From contig DAFD01000060.1 in NCBI GenBank assembly GCA_002497895.1, positions 6,401 through 15,845 of the forward strand: DNA of 9,445 nt. The letters are read 5' to 3'. Under the pieces are notes generated by a model. The model was not told the origin of the DNA. It worked only from the letters and a program-made list of their open reading frames with translations, and did not search any database. The stretch comes from Euryarchaeota archaeon UBA175 (lineage in GTDB: Archaea > Thermoplasmatota > Poseidoniia > Poseidoniales > Thalassarchaeaceae). Below are positions 6,425 through 9,445 of this stretch, piece by piece (position 1 is the stretch's first letter; each line of letters opens with the position of its first letter). The translations under genes and the position numbers were made by a program.

Positions 6425-6694
6425 TTGACGAGCATGCAGCACTGGCTTGAATCCTGCGAGACAGACTTCCTTCTGTTCACTCAGACAGTCTGCCGTTATT
6501 GCACAGTGGCAAAGCGAGTTTTGGACTCAAAGGACCTCTCTTACACCGTAGTCAATTTCGACCATGAGGGCGATCTTCGCTTTGAGGTAGTGAGAGAAAC
6601 CGGGCATCGAACGGTGCCAGTATGCCTCGATATGAGAGGGGATACACCTCTCTTCGTAGGTGGCTCAGATCATCTGATCAAATATCTCGACTGA
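6425..6694 (+). CDS. Glutaredoxin-like thiol-disulfide oxidoreductase
   Basis: A small (89-residue) thioredoxin-fold protein expected to reduce disulfides in the cytoplasm. It has the redox pair C23-R24-Y25-C26 preceded by a beta strand (FLLFTQTVC), the cis-proline motif TVPV at residues 63-66, and the closing FVGGSDHLIKYL segment typical of glutaredoxins. CRYC replaces the common CPYC, which should alter its redox potential or partner choice. TTG at 6425 is preferred to ATG at 6434 because of GGAGGGAG at 6411-6418; the choice changes only three residues. There is no signal peptide, so it is cytoplasmic. It may be co-transcribed with the protease-transporter gene 47 bases upstream, and it converges on the hydrolase with a 21-base gap. 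NrdH-type or glutathione-independent use is possible; the reductant cannot be judged from sequence. Confidence 0.85.
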   Translation: MTSMQHWLESCETDFLLFTQTVCRYCTVAKRVLDSKDLSYTVVNFDHEGDLRFEVVRETGHRTVPVCLDMRGDTPLFVGGSDHLIKYLD

Positions 6695-6719
6695 GCGAGC
6701 TTTGTCCTGACTCACTCAG
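6691..6719. terminator. Imperfect hairpin across two convergent stop codons, possible bidirectional terminator
   Basis: CTGAGCGAG (6691-6699) and CTCACTCAG (6711-6719) pair at eight of nine positions with an 11-base loop. In minus-strand RNA the ninth position is a G-U pair, so the stem is complete. The left arm holds the glutaredoxin stop and the right arm holds the hydrolase stop. There is no long T-run on either side, so an intrinsic terminator is not certain. Confidence 0.35.
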
Positions 6720-7309
6720 GCCGAATCAGTCATCCTTTGGATGGCTGCTTTGAGTTCATCGAATTGATTGAGATTGACCATATGTCCCTTCTCATGTTCG
6801 AGGCGAGTGACTGGCCAATCGGCCGCCTCAAAGATCTCAACTTGTTCAACTGCTAGATGCATAGGAACCAAGTGATCGCGCGAGCCATGCATCCAGACTA
6901 CTTCGCGCGGATGAAGAAATGGCAGACAAGCAGTCAGTGAATCTGGTCTAACAGTCTTGGTTCCGAGAAGGACGAGACCGAGGATACGCTCTTGCAAGTC
7001 AGTCTCGAGTAGGGCGGAAGCAATCGCTCCACCCTGAGAAAACCCACCTACTATTAGCGGTCCATCGGGCATCTGACTGATTACCTGCTGCATCGATTCG
7101 TCGACCTGCCCCATCGAATAATCATCTAGAGGCAGTGTCGGGTCATCTGCCCGCAGCCACCAAGCAAAGCCACCACGAGTTGGATGTTCGATGGTGGCTT
7201 GTGGGCATAATACATCCCAGCCGCTCGGGCAAAGTCGCTCAGCGAGCGGCTGCATTTTGTCAGAGGTCCCGGTCATCCCATGGAGCATGACAAGTGTGCC
7301 ATTGGCCAT
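6716..7309 (-). CDS. Alpha/beta hydrolase, phospholipase/carboxylesterase type
   Basis: A 197-residue soluble serine hydrolase that should cleave an ester or thioester bond. It has the oxyanion-hole motif LHGMTG (9-14), the nucleophile elbow GFSQGG with S91, the acid D145 in HGSRDHLVP, and H176 in EKGHMV, so the triad is complete. The size and GFSQGG match the compact carboxylesterase/acyl-protein thioesterase branch (YpfH/Est-like). There is no signal peptide. ATG at 7309 has GAGGT (7320-7316) six bases upstream; that site overlaps the TGA of the lipoprotein gene (TGAGGT), leaving a 9-base gap. Translation of the two genes is therefore probably coupled, but the hydrolase lacks a secretion signal while its partner is exported, so any joint function would be indirect. 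The natural substrate is unknown. Confidence 0.88.
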   Translation of the reverse strand: MANGTLVMLHGMTGTSDKMQPLAERLCPSGWDVLCPQATIEHPTRGGFAWWLRADDPTLPLDDYSMGQVDESMQQVISQMPDGPLIVGGFSQGGAIASALLETDLQERILGLVLLGTKTVRPDSLTACLPFLHPREVVWMHGSRDHLVPMHLAVEQVEIFEAADWPVTRLEHEKGHMVNLNQFDELKAAIQRMTDSA

Positions 7310-7315
7310 TTGGCT

Positions 7316-7320
7316 ACCTC
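7316..7320 (-). promoter_or_regulatory. Ribosome binding site of the hydrolase, overlapping the upstream stop codon
   Basis: GAGGT on the minus strand shares its GA with the TGA stop of the lipoprotein gene and sits six bases before the hydrolase ATG, a layout that favours re-initiation by the same ribosomes. Confidence 0.65.
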
Positions 7321-8278
7321 AGATAGACCATGAATAGGTGATTCCGCCGGCGATGATTAGGCGTAGATCTGAGTCGCCTGTGAAGGTCAGAGTCAGAGTG
7401 TACTCCTCGCTTGGGTAAGGTATGGTCCCTAGAGTCCCATATTCCTCCGCCCCAGGTCCCCAAAAGCGCTCGAGAGCAGAGACCGAAGTGTGATCGCGCA
7501 ACGTCAGCGTGATACTCGAACCACCACTTCCGCAAGCTGCGTCGAGATAGTAGATCATCTCGTTCCACTCACCGTCCTGCGGGTGATTACTGACGAAGAA
7601 AGTGTCACGGAATTCGGCATCGGTACCAGCATTCTCCCAAGTTTTTGCGTAAAGGTCCCCACCGCGGATGAAGAATACCTCTCCAGTGTGGCCTTCACCG
7701 CCAGATGCAAATTGCATTCTGAGTTGTTCTACACCGTCGGCATCGGTCCAGGTGAACGAGGAGAAGAAGCCAACTTCGGCGTCGTATGTGTAGTCGAGAC
7801 GGGAGCCATCAGTAGCTTGGGCTGAGATTATGACGAGATTTCGTGTTGTATCGAGAACATTAGCAGTCCAGTCATTACTGAACAGAGTGAAGGTCCAGGA
7901 CTGACCATTTGAGAGTGGGAAAGTGAGGACTGGCTGAGCGACACCATTTTCGAAGGCACTGAGATTTTCATGAGTGATACGCCCGAGAAACGGGTTGTGG
8001 TTGAGAACTGCATGACGGCGAGCTTCGTTTTCGCTAGAGATCGCCAGCATGTAGGCCGTGCCTCCTTCCTCAGAGTCTGAGGCTACGACCAAGCGAGCCG
8101 TATCATCCGAATAATCTGGTGTGGAGAAAGTGTAGAGCCACCAGTCACCTACCTCCCAGACGGGTGCTGTGAAGGGGTCGTCAGAACTCCTGCTGTCGCC
8201 GCCCCCGGTCAAGCCGGCACATCCCGCTAGGCCACTAGCCAGAAGTAGCAGGGTAAGACCCAGCGCTGCAGTTCGCAT
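7319..8278 (-). CDS. Predicted lipoprotein of unknown function
   Basis: I do not recognise a named family. The 319-residue product begins with a lipoprotein signal: MR, a hydrophobic core, then the lipobox LAGC with the modified cysteine at residue 20. A flexible Gly/Ser/Asp-rich tether follows, and then VWEVGDWWLYTF at 40-51, a tryptophan-rich segment. The remaining ~260 residues are rich in beta-prone alternating segments, with many aromatic and acidic residues, no further membrane helix and only one other cysteine (DAACGSG). It is probably an all-beta domain anchored on the outer face of the cell membrane. ATG at 8278 puts the signal peptide at the N-terminus and has GGTGGAG (8293-8287) and GGAGG (8285-8281) upstream; an in-frame TTG at 8335 would overlap the hppA stop and bury the signal. 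It lies 53 bases after hppA and 9 bases before the hydrolase. Confidence 0.82.
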   Translation of the reverse strand: MRTAALGLTLLLLASGLAGCAGLTGGGDSRSSDDPFTAPVWEVGDWWLYTFSTPDYSDDTARLVVASDSEEGGTAYMLAISSENEARRHAVLNHNPFLGRITHENLSAFENGVAQPVLTFPLSNGQSWTFTLFSNDWTANVLDTTRNLVIISAQATDGSRLDYTYDAEVGFFSSFTWTDADGVEQLRMQFASGGEGHTGEVFFIRGGDLYAKTWENAGTDAEFRDTFFVSNHPQDGEWNEMIYYLDAACGSGGSSITLTLRDHTSVSALERFWGPGAEEYGTLGTIPYPSEEYTLTLTFTGDSDLRLIIAGGITYSWSI

Positions 8279-8309
8279 GACCTCCGCTCCACCCTGCCCA
8301 TGATGAGCC

Positions 8310-8325
8310 TGACGCTGTAGCGTCA
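8310..8325. repeat. Perfect 16-base palindromic hairpin just after hppA
   Basis: TGACGCT and AGCGTCA are perfect inverted arms around a central GT on the plus strand (a six-pair stem with a four-base loop if folded). It starts six bases beyond the hppA stop in the direction of transcription and ends about 30 bases before the lipoprotein start. No T-run follows, so it may be an operator, an RNA-processing or stability hairpin, or an attenuating structure rather than a terminator. Confidence 0.5.
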
Positions 8326-8331
8326 AGGAAC

Positions 8332-9445
8332 TCAAAGCATTCCAGCGATGACAACCGAGACGATTGACATCAGCTTGATGAGGATGTTCAGCGAAGGTCC
8401 ACTGGTGTCCTTGAATGGGTCTCCAATGGTGTCTCCGACAACGGCGGCCGAGTGGGCTGCGTCGCCCTTTTCAGCACCTTCAATCTCACCCTGCTCGATT
8501 GCCTTCTTGGCGTTGTCCCAGGCTCCACCGGCGTTCGCCATGAAGAGAGCCATCAGCACACCTGTAGCGGTTGCACCCGCGAGGGTCCCACCGAGTGCGG
8601 CTGGTCCGAGGACCAAGCCGATGATGACTGGGCTTGAGATTGCGACGACGCCTGGAGCGATCATCTCGCGTAGGGCGGCCTTAGTTGAGATGTCGACACA
8701 TTTTGCGCTGTCGGGCTCTACGCCAGGACGTCCTTCAAGGAGTCCTTCGATATCGCGGAATTGACGGCGAATCTCTTCAATCATTTCTTCTGCAGCGCGA
8801 CCAACTGACTTCATTGTCATGGCTGCGACAACGAATGGTAGTGCACCACCGATAAGCAGTCCAATGACAACTAGTGGCTCAGTTAAACTGAGTTCAGCAG
8901 CTTCCAAACCTGCACTCGTCTTGTAAGCAGCGAAGAGAGCCAGAGCGGTCAGCGCAGCGCTGCCGATAGCGAATCCCTTGCCGATGGCTGCGGTCGTGTT
9001 ACCAATCGAGTCTAGGCCATCGGTGATGTCGCGAACTTCCTTTCCGAGGCTTGACATCTCAGCGATACCGCCAGCGTTGTCAGCAACCGGTCCATAGGCG
9101 TCGACAGTCATTGTCACACCGACAGTTCCAAGCATTCCCATGGCTGCCATTGCGATACCATAGAGTCCGGCGTCACCGCCACCCATGACCTCGTTAGCGC
9201 CGTAGATTCCGGCTGCCATCAGAAGGACTGGGACGAACACAGACTGCATACCTACGGCGAGGCCGGCGATAGCATTGGTCGCGCTTCCGGTCTTGGAAGC
9301 CTCACCGATGTACGGGATTGCTTTGACTTGGATTCCGAAAACAGGCTCGATTCCAGTGTAGTACTCGGTGACTAGACCGATGAGGATTCCTACGAGAGAA
9401 CCAATTGCGACCGCTTGGATGACTACTGTGTCGAGGTCGAAGTAG
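8332..9445 (-). CDS. hppA: Membrane-bound ion-translocating pyrophosphatase (partial, C-terminal ~371 residues)
   Basis: This integral membrane enzyme hydrolyses pyrophosphate to pump H+ or Na+ out of the cytoplasm. The frame is open through the right edge; about 371 of the usual ~700 residues are visible, and an internal ATG at 9249 is not the real start. Family signatures in order are [69 protein letters not shown] and [17 protein letters not shown] near the C-terminus, which carry the pyrophosphate and magnesium ligands. The residue after GNTT is alanine (codon 8991-8989), where potassium-independent members have lysine, so this is the K+-dependent class. The Na+/H+ selectivity glutamate is outside the window. 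Arginine codons here are all CGN. It heads the visible minus-strand block, and pyrophosphate-driven pumping would supply an ion gradient for secondary transporters. Confidence 0.97.
   Translation of the reverse strand, partial: YFDLDTVVIQAVAIGSLVGILIGLVTEYYTGIEPVFGIQVKAIPYIGEASKTGSATNAIAGLAVGMQSVFVPVLLMAAGIYGANEVMGGGDAGLYGIAMAAMGMLGTVGVTMTVDAYGPVADNAGGIAEMSSLGKEVRDITDGLDSIGNTTAAIGKGFAIGSAALTALALFAAYKTSAGLEAAELSLTEPLVVIGLLIGGALPFVVAAMTMKSVGRAAEEMIEEIRRQFRDIEGLLEGRPGVEPDSAKCVDISTKAALREMIAPGVVAISSPVIIGLVLGPAALGGTLAGATATGVLMALFMANAGGAWDNAKKAIEQGEIEGAEKGDAAHSAAVVGDTIGDPFKDTSGPSLNILIKLMSIVSVVIAGML

Noticed and set aside
6409..6450. Thirteen-codon ATG frame overlapping the glutaredoxin start
   Set aside because: Its ATG is part of the ribosome site and it ends within the glutaredoxin gene; no evidence that it is a real peptide.
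7490..7825. Plus-strand frame antisense to the lipoprotein
   Set aside because: No start context, no motif, and it lies fully opposite a gene with a clear signal peptide and lipobox.
8279..8335. Longer lipoprotein from an in-frame TTG at 8335
   Set aside because: It would overlap the hppA stop, place 19 polar residues before the signal peptide, and run through the palindrome and the ribosome sites.

Overview
The window most likely comes from an archaeon, and the gene mix would suit marine Euryarchaeota of the Poseidoniales (Marine Group II) or relatives; the group name is inference. The archaeal signs are a stand-alone FAD synthetase of the archaeal RibL cytidylyltransferase type, a RibB with the archaeal REKETD and NHRDTYTGITDRDRA signatures, genes at the head of transcription units that lack a ribosome binding site, and a secreted subtilase. 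There are nine protein genes. Coding density is high, the longest gap is about 150 bases, and I see no tRNA, rRNA, CRISPR array or insertion sequence.

Left block (1-1612, minus strand): a riboflavin/flavin cofactor operon transcribed ribB, ribL, ribE, with ribE cut by the left edge. RibB makes the four-carbon precursor, riboflavin synthase makes riboflavin, and RibL converts FMN to FAD. The lumazine synthase and riboflavin kinase steps are not in view. A 146-base divergent intergenic region separates this operon from the next block.

Middle block (1759-6694, plus strand): a compact GHMP-family sugar kinase, then a 1237-residue protein that is the most unusual item here. It joins a secreted subtilisin-type serine protease with an intact catalytic residue set, an Ig-like domain and a transmembrane anchor to a complete MFS permease of the AmpG/PAT type, in one uninterrupted frame. 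The topology is self-consistent: protease outside, anchor passing inward, permease N-terminus in the cytoplasm. Codon use changes sharply inside the gene near 4260, before the anchor. A small glutaredoxin-like gene with a probable TTG start follows.

Right block (6716-9445, minus strand): a membrane-bound ion-pumping pyrophosphatase (hppA, cut by the right edge), then a lipoprotein of unknown function and a small alpha/beta hydrolase with a complete Ser-Asp-His triad. The last two are tightly coupled, because the ribosome binding site of the hydrolase overlaps the lipoprotein stop codon. This block converges on the glutaredoxin gene, and an imperfect inverted repeat covers both stop codons. 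A perfect small hairpin follows the hppA stop.
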